A stretch of DNA of 64,000 nucleotides from Massilia sp. NR 4-1 (GTDB taxonomy: Bacteria; Pseudomonadota; Gammaproteobacteria; Burkholderiales; Burkholderiaceae_D). Under the pieces are notes generated by a model. The model searched no databases, was not told where the DNA came from, and was given only the letters and a program-made list of their open reading frames with translations. A program made the position numbers and the translations under genes. The first letter of the stretch is position 1. Every line of letters begins with the position of its first letter. The stretch is from assembly GCF_001191005.1 (NCBI RefSeq), contig NZ_CP012201.1:2418001-2482000 (forward strand), in the 5' to 3' direction. This document shows positions 26,842 to 35,189 of the stretch, in pieces.

Positions 26842-27267
26842 ATGCACGCCACCACCCTTGATACCGACAACCGCGCCGAAGTGGCCGCCGCCCTGGCCCA
26901 GGACTGCCTGATCGTCGCCTGCCTGTGCGCCGCATGGTGCGGCACCTGCGGCAGCTATCGCGCCACCTTCGAAAGCCTGGCCGCGCGCAATCCGGACAAA
27001 TACTTCCTCTGGGTCGACATCGAAGACCACGCCGACGTCGTCGGCGACCTCGATGTGGAAAACTTCCCCACCCTGCTGATCCAGCGCCACGACACCGTCG
27101 CCTTCTTCGGCACCATGCTGCCCGACGCCAATGTCGCCCAGCGCCTGATCGAAACCCAGGCCGAACTAAACGGCGAAGAAATGCAGCGCCTCGCCGCCAG
27201 CAGCGCCGAGCGCCGCCAATGGCAGCAGGACTGCAATCTGCGCGCCCTGCTCCACACCGCCCGCTAA
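26842..27267 (+). CDS. Thioredoxin-like protein with CGTC active site
   Basis: A 141-residue cytosolic protein with a thioredoxin fold. It contains the redox motif AAWCGTCGSYR (typical thioredoxins have CGPC), FLWVDIEDHADVVGDLDVENFPTLLI with the cis-proline strand, and a helical C-terminal extension. No signal peptide. An ATG at 26824 is in frame, but a TACAAT -10-like box (26827-26832) covers it, so I start at 26842. A long perfect hairpin follows the stop, and the next gene is convergent. Confidence 0.82.
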   Translation: MHATTLDTDNRAEVAAALAQDCLIVACLCAAWCGTCGSYRATFESLAARNPDKYFLWVDIEDHADVVGDLDVENFPTLLIQRHDTVAFFGTMLPDANVAQRLIETQAELNGEEMQRLAASSAERRQWQQDCNLRALLHTAR

Positions 27268-27268
27268 G

Positions 27269-27329
27269 CCATAGCTGAGTCCGTGTCCGATTTTGGGGTC
27301 TGGCCCCAAAATCGGACACGGACTCAGCT
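27269..27329. repeat. Perfect 28-bp inverted repeat (hairpin repeat family, copy 1)
   Basis: The arms 27269-27296 and 27302-27329 are perfectly complementary around loop TCTGG. The core CCGTGTCCGATTTTGGGG recurs in the copy at 50904-50954 and half of it at 50821-50838. The element sits exactly between two convergent genes, six bases from the second. It may act as a bidirectional terminator lacking a T-run, or be a dispersed intergenic repeat. Confidence 0.9.
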
Positions 27330-27335
27330 ATATGG

Positions 27336-30300
27336 TCAGTTTTTCCAGCGCTGCAACAGGTCTTCGGGGGAGACGGGACGGCTGTAGTAGTAGCCTTGCG
27401 CCTGGTTGCAACCGTGGCGCAGCAGGAAAGCCGCTTGCTCGTCGGTTTCGACGCCCTCCGCGATCACCGACAGGTTCATGCTCTTGCCAAGCTGGATGAT
27501 GGCGATGGCGATGGCTTCGTCGTTGACGTCGGTGGAGATGTCCTTGATGAAGGAACGGTCGATCTTCAGCGTCTGCACCGGCAACTGCTTCAAATACGCC
27601 AGCGAGGAATAGCCGGTGCCGAAATCGTCGATCGCCAGGCCGACGCCGATCTTGTGCAGATCATTGATGAAGGCCATGGCGTCGCCGGTGTTCATGATGA
27701 CCGACTCCGTCACTTCCAGCTGCAGGCGCTGCGGTTCCAGCCCCGTTTCGCGCAGGATGTCAGCCACCATGCTGACGATGGAGCCGCGTTCGAACTGCTT
27801 GACCGAGAGGTTGACGGCGATCTTCGGCACATGCAGGCCGGCCTCCTGCCAGCGCACCATCTGGCGGCAGGCTTCGTACAGCACCCATTTGCCCAGCTGG
27901 TTGATGAAGCCCGTATCCTCGGCCAGGGGAATGAAACGGAACGGCGGCACCAGTCCCAGTTCCGGATGGTTCCAGCGCAGCAGCGCTTCCACGCCGATCA
28001 GCTTGCCGGTATCGATTTCGACCTGGGGCTGGTAGTTGAGGAAGACCTCTTCCTTTTCGATGGAGCGGCGCAGGAAGGTTTCCAGGCGCAGGCGCTCGAC
28101 GCCCTCGCCCGTCATCGACGGCGCGTAGAAGCGGTAGCCGTTGCGGCCGCGCGCCTTGGCCTGGTACATGGCCACGTCGGCATTGCGGATCAGCATATTG
28201 ATGTCCTGCGCATCCTCCGGGAACAGGCTGATGCCGACGCTGCAGGTGACGAACAGCTCGTGTCCCGCCACCATGAAGGGCTGCTCGAACATGCCCACCA
28301 GCTTTTCCGCCACCAGACTGGCGCTGAACTGCCCGTCCACGTTTTCCAGCAGGACGATGAATTCGTCGCCGCCCAGGCGGGCCAGGGTATCGCCTTCGCG
28401 CAGCTTGTCCGACAAGGCATGCGCCACCTGTTTCAGCAGCTCGTCGCCGATGTGGTGGCCCAGGGTGTCGTTGACGTTCTTGAAGCGGTCCAGATCGATG
28501 AACAGCAGCGCCAGCTGCTCGCCTTCGCGCCCGGCGCGCTGCAAGGCGTGCTGCAGGCGGTCGTTGAACAGCAGGCGGTTGGGCAGCGCGGTCAGCGGAT
28601 CGTGGTGGGCCAGGTGATCGAGTTTTTCCTGCGACTCCTTGACCTGGGTGATGTCGCTAAACACGCCCACATAATAGGTGGCAATGCCGCGGCTGTCGCG
28701 CACAGCGCTCAGCGTCAGCCACTCCAGATACTGCTCGCCGTTCTTGCGCAGGTTCCAGATCTCGCCGCGCCAATAGCCGGTGGTTTCCAGCTCCTTCCAC
28801 AAGCCTTCGTGGAAGGCGTCGTCCTGGCGGCCGGAGCGGGTCAGCATGCGGTCGCGGCCCAGCGCCTCCTCTTCGGTATAGCCGGTGATCTGGGTGAAGG
28901 CCGGATTGACGGCGACGATGGTGCCGCGCGCATCGATCACCATCACGCCGTCGGCGATGTGCTCCAGCACGGTGGCCGACAGGCGCAGCTTGTCCTCGGC
29001 CTCCTTGCGCGCCGTGATATCGGCGTAGACCCAGATACTGCCTTCGTTCGGGCGGCTATGGTCGATGGCGCAGCCGCTGACCATGCACCAGAACAGCGTG
29101 CCGTCCTTGCGCCGGTAGTGGCGCTCCTCGCTGAAGTATTCGCCGTTGCTCAGGGTCGGGTACTGGCGCGCGCCGGCCGATTCGAAGTCGAAGGAGGTCG
29201 GGAATACGATCGAGGTCGAGCTGCCCAGCATCTGGCCCGGCTCGTAGCCGAACAGTTCTTCGCAGCGGCGGTTGACGGAGACGATGGCGCGGTTACGCAC
29301 GAACATCACGCCGAACATCACGTTGTCCAGGATCGCGCTTTGCTCGGCCAGCAGGGCTTCGATGCGCATCTCATTGTTCTTGCGCGGGCTGATGTCGGAG
29401 ATGATGCCATCCACCCAGGGCGCGCTGCCGGCGTCGGAGGGTTGCGGCTGGCCGTTCTCGGCCACCCAGCGCTCGGTGCCGCTGGCGTCGATGATGCGGT
29501 ATTCGATTTCGTAAGGCCGCCCATCCTTGATCGCCTGGGTCACGGCGCGGCGCTGCATCTTGCGGTCTTCCGGGCAGATCAGGTTGGCCCAGGAGTGGGT
29601 GGTGCTGCGCATGAACTGGGCGGCGCTGTAGCCGGAGATATCCTCGATGGCATCGCTGACGAAGTCGATGGGGCCATCGGGACGGAAGCGGAACACGGCA
29701 CCCGGCACCTGGGTCACGATGGTGCGGAAACGCTCCTCGCGCTGGCCGATATCCTCGAACAGGTGCTTGATCGCCACCCGCATCTGCTCCAGCTGGCCGG
29801 CCAGGCGGCCCAGCTCATCGCCGCTGGACAGCTCCATGCGCGTTTCGAAGTCGCCATGCGAGAGGCGGTCGGAAAAGCGCATCAGCTTGCGCAAAGGCTT
29901 GATCAGGCGCGCGTTCAGGAACAGCACGATCAGCACCAGCGACACCGTCAGCTGCGCCGCCAGCACGAAGACATAGGACAGCTGTTTCTCGCGCAGCTCC
30001 TGCTGGCTGCGCGCATCGTCCATCTCGACCATGATGCGGCCGATCCGCTCGCCGCGCACCATGATTTCGCGCTCGGCGCGGTAGACATTGCCAATGGAGC
30101 GCTTGGGTGCCTCCACATGAATGAACTGGGTATCGGCCTGGCCCGTGACTTCCACCTGCAGCACCGAACGGTCGCGCATCACCGATTCGACCAGGGAATT
30201 GGCCGATTCGGCATTCATATTCCACAAGGATTCCTGCATGCCCAAGGCCAGGATATCGGCATTGCGCTGCAGCGACTCATTGAGCGCGGTGCGCGCCGAC

Positions 30301-30452
30301 TGCTGCTCGTGCACGCCGATCAGCAGATAACTGCCGATAATGGCGGGAATGACAAGGCCGCCAAACACTACCAGCAACAAGGCGCCGTAGATGGATAGGC
30401 CGTAGAGGGCGCTCAGTCGGAGGCGCAGGCTGCGATAAATATTACTGGCCAT
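27336..30452 (-). CDS. Membrane PAS-GGDEF-EAL protein (dual c-di-GMP synthase/phosphodiesterase)
   Basis: A 1,038-residue inner-membrane signalling protein. A first membrane helix (about 18-44), a periplasmic domain of about 130 residues and a second helix (LAAQLTVSLVLIVLFLNARLI) are followed by a HAMP linker. Three PAS/PAC units come next (FRTIVTQVPGAVFRFRPDG; ILDNVMFGVMFVRNRAI; VLEHIADGVMVIDARG). The GGDEF domain is intact (LARLGGDEF) with inhibitory RxxD site REGD five residues before it. The EAL domain is intact (GVEALLRW; AIDDFGTGYSS). Both enzymatic sites look functional. An ATG at 30500 is an alternative start. The stop faces the hairpin repeat at 27.3 kb. Confidence 0.93.
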   Translation of the reverse strand: MASNIYRSLRLRLSALYGLSIYGALLLVVFGGLVIPAIIGSYLLIGVHEQQSARTALNESLQRNADILALGMQESLWNMNAESANSLVESVMRDRSVLQVEVTGQADTQFIHVEAPKRSIGNVYRAEREIMVRGERIGRIMVEMDDARSQQELREKQLSYVFVLAAQLTVSLVLIVLFLNARLIKPLRKLMRFSDRLSHGDFETRMELSSGDELGRLAGQLEQMRVAIKHLFEDIGQREERFRTIVTQVPGAVFRFRPDGPIDFVSDAIEDISGYSAAQFMRSTTHSWANLICPEDRKMQRRAVTQAIKDGRPYEIEYRIIDASGTERWVAENGQPQPSDAGSAPWVDGIISDISPRKNNEMRIEALLAEQSAILDNVMFGVMFVRNRAIVSVNRRCEELFGYEPGQMLGSSTSIVFPTSFDFESAGARQYPTLSNGEYFSEERHYRRKDGTLFWCMVSGCAIDHSRPNEGSIWVYADITARKEAEDKLRLSATVLEHIADGVMVIDARGTIVAVNPAFTQITGYTEEEALGRDRMLTRSGRQDDAFHEGLWKELETTGYWRGEIWNLRKNGEQYLEWLTLSAVRDSRGIATYYVGVFSDITQVKESQEKLDHLAHHDPLTALPNRLLFNDRLQHALQRAGREGEQLALLFIDLDRFKNVNDTLGHHIGDELLKQVAHALSDKLREGDTLARLGGDEFIVLLENVDGQFSASLVAEKLVGMFEQPFMVAGHELFVTCSVGISLFPEDAQDINMLIRNADVAMYQAKARGRNGYRFYAPSMTGEGVERLRLETFLRRSIEKEEVFLNYQPQVEIDTGKLIGVEALLRWNHPELGLVPPFRFIPLAEDTGFINQLGKWVLYEACRQMVRWQEAGLHVPKIAVNLSVKQFERGSIVSMVADILRETGLEPQRLQLEVTESVIMNTGDAMAFINDLHKIGVGLAIDDFGTGYSSLAYLKQLPVQTLKIDRSFIKDISTDVNDEAIAIAIIQLGKSMNLSVIAEGVETDEQAAFLLRHGCNQAQGYYYSRPVSPEDLLQRWKN

Positions 30453-30627
30453 GCAGAAGCGGTGCCGTGGCGGCTGGTTGAAATGGCATCGGTTGGGCAA
30501 TCAGACAATTATCTAACAGCAATTATGCACATAAAACGGGCGAACAGCCATCACAAAGCAACACATTGACCCGGCACAAGCGGCGCAAACTTGCTATGAT
30601 CGCCAAACTTTTTAACAGGAGCCTGCC

Positions 30628-31134
30628 ATGTCGTTTTCCATGTATTCCGCATCCATCCCCGTGTTCAAGCAGATCCTGAACAGTTTGCACGCCATCCTGG
30701 TGAAAGCCGAAGCCCATGTCGAGGACAAAAAGCTCGATCCGAACGCGTTGTTGCAATTCCGCCTGTTCCCGGACATGCTGCCCTTCACGCGCCAGATCCA
30801 GATTGCCGCCGACTTCGCCAAAGGCGCGGGTGCCCGCCTGGCCGGCCAGGACGTGCCCGCCTATGAGGACACGGAAAAGACCATCGCCGAGCTGAAATTG
30901 CGCATCACGCGCACCCTGACCTTCCTCGACAGCCTGCCGCAGGACGCGATCGAAGGCAGCGAAGCGCGCGCCATCACCACCGGCAGCGGCGAAAAGACCA
31001 AGCACTTCGTCGGCCAGACCTATCTGCTGCACTACGCCCTGCCCCACTTCTTCTTCCACGCCACCACCGCCTACGACATCCTGCGCCACAACGGCCTCGA
31101 CATCGGCAAGAAAGACTTCATCGGCAGCTATTGA
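30628..31134 (+). CDS. DUF1993 family protein
   Basis: A 168-residue cytosolic protein of the DUF1993 family, a four-helix DinB-like fold of unknown function. Characteristic parts are LDPNALLQFRLFPDMLPFTRQIQIAADFAKGAGARLAG cut into helices and the C-terminal HYALPHFFFHATTAYDILRHNG. AGGAG nine bases upstream supports the start. It stands alone between two minus-strand genes; a hairpin follows the stop. Confidence 0.85.
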   Translation: MSFSMYSASIPVFKQILNSLHAILVKAEAHVEDKKLDPNALLQFRLFPDMLPFTRQIQIAADFAKGAGARLAGQDVPAYEDTEKTIAELKLRITRTLTFLDSLPQDAIEGSEARAITTGSGEKTKHFVGQTYLLHYALPHFFFHATTAYDILRHNGLDIGKKDFIGSY

Positions 31135-31151
31135 GTGAATCTAAATCGGCA

Positions 31152-31190
31152 AATGCCCACTTCTGGCGCCAGGCACCAGAAGTGGGCATT
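31152..31190. repeat. Perfect 15-bp stem-loop between convergent genes
   Basis: AATGCCCACTTCTGG (31152-31166) pairs with its exact complement at 31176-31190 around CGCCAGGCA. It lies 18 bases after the DUF1993 stop and 28 bases before the end of the convergent DUF1289 gene, so it is probably a bidirectional terminator or a second dispersed hairpin type. TTGTTTG follows on the plus strand. Confidence 0.7.
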
Positions 31191-31217
31191 GTTTGCTTTG
31201 GCGCAAAGGGGCGGGAG

Positions 31218-31412
31218 TCAGCCGTTGCGGCGGGGGTAGCCTTGGGACAGGATGCGCACCCAGACTTTTTCTTTTTCTTCGGCGCTCATCGAGACCCAGT
31301 GGGCGACTTCGACATAGCTGCGGCCGCAGCCGCGGCAGATTTCATCGAAGGTGGTGGAGCAAACCGCGACACAGGGCGTGTCCGGCCGTTCGGGCAATGC
31401 GTCGTCGGCCAT
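31218..31412 (-). CDS. DUF1289 family small cysteine-rich protein
   Basis: A 64-residue protein with the DUF1289 cysteine pattern: PCVAVCSTTFDEICRGCGRS, then EVAHWVSMSAEEKEKVW. The four cysteines may bind a metal or Fe-S cluster; function is not known. Its ATG overlaps the stop of the DUF1415 gene (TAATG), so it is translationally coupled. It is a real gene hidden in a longer frame. Confidence 0.85.
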   Translation of the reverse strand: MADDALPERPDTPCVAVCSTTFDEICRGCGRSYVEVAHWVSMSAEEKEKVWVRILSQGYPRRNG

Positions 31413-31972
31413 TACTTCACTTTCAGGCCAAGCTTGGCCCAGCCTTCGTGGCCCAGCTTTTCCATCGTTTCGATGTTCTTTTCGAAGATGTCTTCGGCGT
31501 CGGGGAAGGCTTCCACGGCGCGGTCGATGCTGTCTTCGCGCAGCAGGTGCAGGGTCGGATAGGGCGCACGGTTGGTGTAGTTGCCGATATCGTCTTTTTC
31601 GGTGTCGGCGAACTGGTAGTCCGGATGGAAGCTCGCCACCTGCAGCTCGCCCACCAGTTCCATGTCTTCCAGCGCGGCGTCGGCCACGTCGAGGAACTCG
31701 TTGTAGTCTTCGAAATCGGTCAGCACATGGGGGTGGATCAGCAGCGTGGTATCGACTTTCTCGGGTTCGGTGTCGGCCAGCAGTTGCAGCTCGTCCATCA
31801 GCTGCTCCAGCAGCTCTTCCGGGGTGGTGGCCTCCGACACCACGTAGCGCACCTGCTTTTTCACATGCACGGACTTGGCAAAAGGACACAGGTTGAGGCC
31901 GATCACGGCCTTTTCCAGCCATTCTTCGGTGGCGGCGATCACGGCGTCGCGCTCGGCGGCAGGGGTACTCAT
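31412..31972 (-). CDS. DUF1415 family protein
   Basis: A 186-residue cytosolic protein of the DUF1415 family: WLEKAVIGLNLCPFAKSVH near the N-terminus, TTLLIHPHVLTDFEDYNEFLDVAD in the centre and NYTNRAPYPTLHLLREDSIDRAVEAFPDAE near the C-terminus. The conserved NLCPFA cysteine is notable, but no activity is known. It forms a two-gene unit with DUF1289. Confidence 0.85.
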   Translation of the reverse strand: MSTPAAERDAVIAATEEWLEKAVIGLNLCPFAKSVHVKKQVRYVVSEATTPEELLEQLMDELQLLADTEPEKVDTTLLIHPHVLTDFEDYNEFLDVADAALEDMELVGELQVASFHPDYQFADTEKDDIGNYTNRAPYPTLHLLREDSIDRAVEAFPDAEDIFEKNIETMEKLGHEGWAKLGLKVK

Positions 31973-32110
31973 CAGCTTATTCCTTGAAGTAAATCATTGC
32001 TCTCAGCCAGCATTGTACGCACCCGGTGCGCATCGTGCCAAATACCGCTATTTAACGTAAGTTTTATGTTAATTCCCATGTATTTGCGGTCATTATTAGC
32101 GCAAATAAAC

Positions 32111-32162
32111 TGTCATCCGGATGACATATTTCCTTGACTCGCCCCCCGCAACTTACTTACAC
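32111..32162 (+). promoter_or_regulatory. Palindromic operator candidate and promoter of the mltD-like gene
   Basis: TGTCATCCGGATGACA (32111-32126) is a perfect 16-bp palindrome ending seven bases before TTGACT (32134-32139). A -10-like TTACAC or TACACT follows at 17-18 bases (32157-32163). The position just upstream of -35 fits an activator site. The regulator is unknown. Confidence 0.5.
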
Positions 32163-32217
32163 TCCACGTTTAATGATAGTCCGTCCGATGTTTCTCTCGC
32201 GACAACAATGGAACACT

Positions 32218-33594
32218 ATGCAAGCACGAATTAAGTACACCCCCCTGTTGGCGGCGCTCGTAATCGGCGCAGCGCCCGCGATCAGCCAGGCTGGCGACAC
32301 CGCCGCCGCGACGAATCTGATCCCGCTGTCCTCGCCCGCCACGGCCAAATCCTCCGCTTCCGATCTCCCCGCTTCCGCCAAGACTGCCGCCAAGCCGGCC
32401 GGGGAAGAGGCTTACCGCGAAAAAGACGTCTGGGGCCGCATCCGCTCCGGCTACGCGATTCCGGACGTGGACAATTCCCTGGTGACGCGCCATGTCAACT
32501 GGTACAGCACCCGTCCCGACTATATCGACCGCACCACCCGCCGCGCCTCGCTCTATCTCTACCATGTGGTGAGCGAACTGGAAAAGCGCGGCATGCCGAC
32601 CGAACTGGCCCTGCTGCCCTTCATCGAGTCCGCCTTCAACCCGCAAGCCCTGTCGACCGCGAATGCGGCCGGTATGTGGCAGTTCGTGCCGGGCACCGGC
32701 CGCGACTTCAACCTGAAGCAGAATGCCTTCAAGGACGAACGCCGCAGCGTGCTGGCTTCGACCGACGCCGCCCTGACCTATCTGCAGCGCCTGTACGATA
32801 TGTTCGGCGACTGGCAGCTGGCCCTGGCCGCCTATAACTGGGGCGAAGGCTCGGTGCAGAAGGCGATCAAGCGCAACCAGGCCGCCGGCAAGCCCACCGA
32901 TTTCGAGAGCCTGGCCGAACTGATGCCGGCCGAGACCCGCAATTACGTGCCGAAGCTGCAAGCGGTCAAGAATATCGTCGCCAATCCGGCCCAGTATGGC
33001 CTGACCCTGCCGATGATCCAGAACCAGCCTTACTTCACCGCCGTCGACAAGACCAGCGACATCGACCTGGCCCTGGCCGCCCAGCTGGCCGAGCTGTCGA
33101 TCGACGAGTTCAAGGCGCTGAATCCGCAGTTCAACCGCCCGGTGATCGTCGGCAGCGAGCAGACCCAGATCCTGCTGCCGAAGGAAAACGCGGAAAAATT
33201 CCACCTGAACCTGGCGCAATGGGGCCGTGCCCTGTCGAGCTGGACCACGCACAAGATCACCAGCGCGCGCGAACGCATCGAAACCCTGGCCTCGCGCTTC
33301 GGCACCACGCCGGAAGTGATCCGCCAGGCCAACAATATCCCGCAGAAGACCCTGCTCAAGGCCGGCTCCACCATCCTGGTGCCGAAAACCTCGGCCAGCG
33401 CCAACGATATCGCGCCCGAAATCGCCGACAACGCCACCGTGGCGCTGGAAGCCGACCGTGGCGGCAACAAGCGCAGCAATTACCGCCAGGCCGGCGCCGC
33501 CAAATCGAACGGTAATGCTCCGGTCTCCCTGGTCAAGGCCCGCGTCTCGCGCGCCGAAGCCGGCAAAAAAGCCAATCACCGCCGCAGCAATTAA
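32218..33594 (+). CDS. mltD: Membrane-bound lytic murein transglycosylase D-like (SLT + LysM)
   Basis: A 458-residue periplasmic enzyme that cleaves peptidoglycan glycan strands to 1,6-anhydro products. A Sec-like signal sequence (about 1-24, ISQAGD) lacks a lipobox cysteine. The SLT domain (about 110-230) has the catalytic Glu in LLPFIESAFNPQALS, then GMWQFVPGTGRDFNL and LAAYNWGEGSV. One LysM module near the C-terminus (SARERIETLASRFGTTPEVI) binds peptidoglycan; a basic tail follows. I start at ATG 32218, where the signal sequence begins. fabI follows after 188 bases without an ORF. Confidence 0.9.
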   Translation: MQARIKYTPLLAALVIGAAPAISQAGDTAAATNLIPLSSPATAKSSASDLPASAKTAAKPAGEEAYREKDVWGRIRSGYAIPDVDNSLVTRHVNWYSTRPDYIDRTTRRASLYLYHVVSELEKRGMPTELALLPFIESAFNPQALSTANAAGMWQFVPGTGRDFNLKQNAFKDERRSVLASTDAALTYLQRLYDMFGDWQLALAAYNWGEGSVQKAIKRNQAAGKPTDFESLAELMPAETRNYVPKLQAVKNIVANPAQYGLTLPMIQNQPYFTAVDKTSDIDLALAAQLAELSIDEFKALNPQFNRPVIVGSEQTQILLPKENAEKFHLNLAQWGRALSSWTTHKITSARERIETLASRFGTTPEVIRQANNIPQKTLLKAGSTILVPKTSASANDIAPEIADNATVALEADRGGNKRSNYRQAGAAKSNGNAPVSLVKARVSRAEAGKKANHRRSN

Positions 33595-33782
33595 TCCGCT
33601 GATACACCGGCAACGCGCGACTGCGGCACATCTGTTGCAGTCGCGCTGCTCTCCCCCTACAATTCCACTCTTGCGGCACCGGTTTCCGGCCTGCCGGTAA
33701 ACGTAGTTCAAATAACAATAAGCCATATGGACCGGGCCGTTCGCGCGCACCGGTCATGGCAGCAGTTTTGTGTGGAGTGATC

Positions 33783-34574
33783 ATGGCTTTCTTGCAAGGC
33801 AAAAAAATTCTCATCACGGGCGTTCTGTCCAACCGTTCCATCGCTTACGGCATTGCCCAAGCCTGTCACCGCGAGGGTGCGGAACTTGCCTTCACCTATG
33901 TCGGCGAACGCTTCAAGGAGCGCATCACCGAATTCGCCGCCGAATTCGGCAGCACGCTGGTCTTCGACTGCGACGTCAGCAGCGATGAGCAGATCGCTGC
34001 GCTGTTCGCCGATCTGGGCCGGCAATGGGAGCATCTGGACGGCTTCGTGCACGCCATCGGCTTCGCCCCGCGCGAGGCGATCGCCGGCGAATTCCTCGAT
34101 GGCCTAACGCGCGAGAACTTCCGCATCGCCCACGATATTTCGGCCTACAGCTTCCCGGCCATGGCCAAGGCCGCGCTGCCGCTGCTACGTCCCGGCGCCT
34201 CGCTGCTCACCTTGTCCTACCTGGGTGCGATGCGCGCCATCCCCTTCTACAACACCATGGGCCTGGCGAAAGCCTCGCTGGAGGCCTCGGTGCGCTACCT
34301 GGCCGAGAACCTGGGCCAGCATGGCATCCGCTCCAACGGCATCTCGGCCGGCCCGATCAAGACCCTGGCCGCCAGCGGCATCAAGGACTTCAGCAAGCTG
34401 CTGGGCTTCGCCTCCAGCCATGCGCCGCTGCGGCGCAACGTCACCATCGAGGAAGTAGGCAATACGGCAGCCTTCCTGCTGTCCGACCTGTCCTCCGGCA
34501 TCACCGGCGACATCATCTATGTGGACGGCGGCTTCTCGCATGTGATGGGCCTGAACGCCAGCGATTACCAGTAA
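33783..34574 (+). CDS. fabI: Enoyl-[acyl-carrier-protein] reductase (NADH)
   Basis: A 263-residue short-chain dehydrogenase-type enzyme that completes fatty-acid elongation cycles. MAFLQGKKILITGVLSNRSI is the FabI start, with the family's interrupted nucleotide-binding loop. The catalytic Tyr-x6-Tyr-x6-Lys arrangement is in SYLGAMRAIPFYNTMGLAKASLE (split between strands), and the C-terminus DIIYVDGGFSHVMG is typical. GGAG seven bases upstream supports ATG 33783. An ECF sigma gene begins 24 bases after its stop. Confidence 0.96.
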   Translation: MAFLQGKKILITGVLSNRSIAYGIAQACHREGAELAFTYVGERFKERITEFAAEFGSTLVFDCDVSSDEQIAALFADLGRQWEHLDGFVHAIGFAPREAIAGEFLDGLTRENFRIAHDISAYSFPAMAKAALPLLRPGASLLTLSYLGAMRAIPFYNTMGLAKASLEASVRYLAENLGQHGIRSNGISAGPIKTLAASGIKDFSKLLGFASSHAPLRRNVTIEEVGNTAAFLLSDLSSGITGDIIYVDGGFSHVMGLNASDYQ

Positions 34575-34598
34575 GCGTTCGCGCCGCGCTGGCTATCC

Positions 34599-35189
34599 AT
34601 GTCCGAGCTGCCTGACGATGAGTTGATGCTGTGCTACCGCGACGGCAATCTGGCTGCTTTCCAGGAGCTGTATCGCCGCCACAGCCGCGGCTTGTACCGC
34701 TTTATCGCCTGGCGTTCCGCGCGCCGTGAATGGGTGGACGAGGTGGCGCAGGACAGCTGGCTGGCCCTGCACCACGCGCGCAGCCGCTATCAGCCGCAGG
34801 GCAGCTTCCGCACCTGGCTGTATCAGATCGCCCGCAACCGCCTGAGCGATCTGCAGCGCCAGCAGCAGGATGTACTGCTGGGCGATATGGCGCAGGAGGC
34901 CGACTTCATCGCCGATATGCTGGCCGAAGCGGCGCCGCCCGCCACCCTGGCCGATGCCGCGCTCGATCAGCGCCAGCAGACCGGCGCACTGTATGCGGCC
35001 ATCCGCCAGCTTCCCGCCGAGCAGAAAGATGCGCTGGTGCTGCAGCATTTCAGTGGCCTGAGCATCGAGGAAATCGCGCAACTGTGCGAGGTTCCGGGCG
35101 AAACTGTGAAAAGCAGGCTACGCTATGCCATGCGCAAGCTGCGCGAACATTTCGCGCATGAAGCCAAGCCGCAAGAGGAAAAAGCATGA
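34599..35189 (+). CDS. ECF-family RNA polymerase sigma factor
   Basis: A 196-residue ECF sigma factor. Region 2 spans about 15-80 (AFQELYRRHSRGLYRFIAWRS, then FRTWLYQIARNRLSDL) and region 4 about 125-180 (LPAEQKDALVLQHFSGLSIEEIAQLCEVPGETVKSRLRYAMRKL). It has no clear Shine-Dalgarno and follows fabI closely, so it could be read through from fabI. Its stop overlaps the next ATG by four bases, coupling it to a membrane protein placed like an anti-sigma factor. Confidence 0.93.
   Translation: MSELPDDELMLCYRDGNLAAFQELYRRHSRGLYRFIAWRSARREWVDEVAQDSWLALHHARSRYQPQGSFRTWLYQIARNRLSDLQRQQQDVLLGDMAQEADFIADMLAEAAPPATLADAALDQRQQTGALYAAIRQLPAEQKDALVLQHFSGLSIEEIAQLCEVPGETVKSRLRYAMRKLREHFAHEAKPQEEKA

Noticed and set aside
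27396..30398. A 1,000-codon plus-strand frame opposite the GGDEF-EAL gene
   Set aside because: Antisense shadow; no recognisable domain, and the opposite strand encodes intact GGDEF and EAL motifs.
32111..32126. Palindrome before mltD as a Pho box
   Set aside because: PhoB sites are direct repeats spaced 11 bases; this is an inverted repeat with no spacer.
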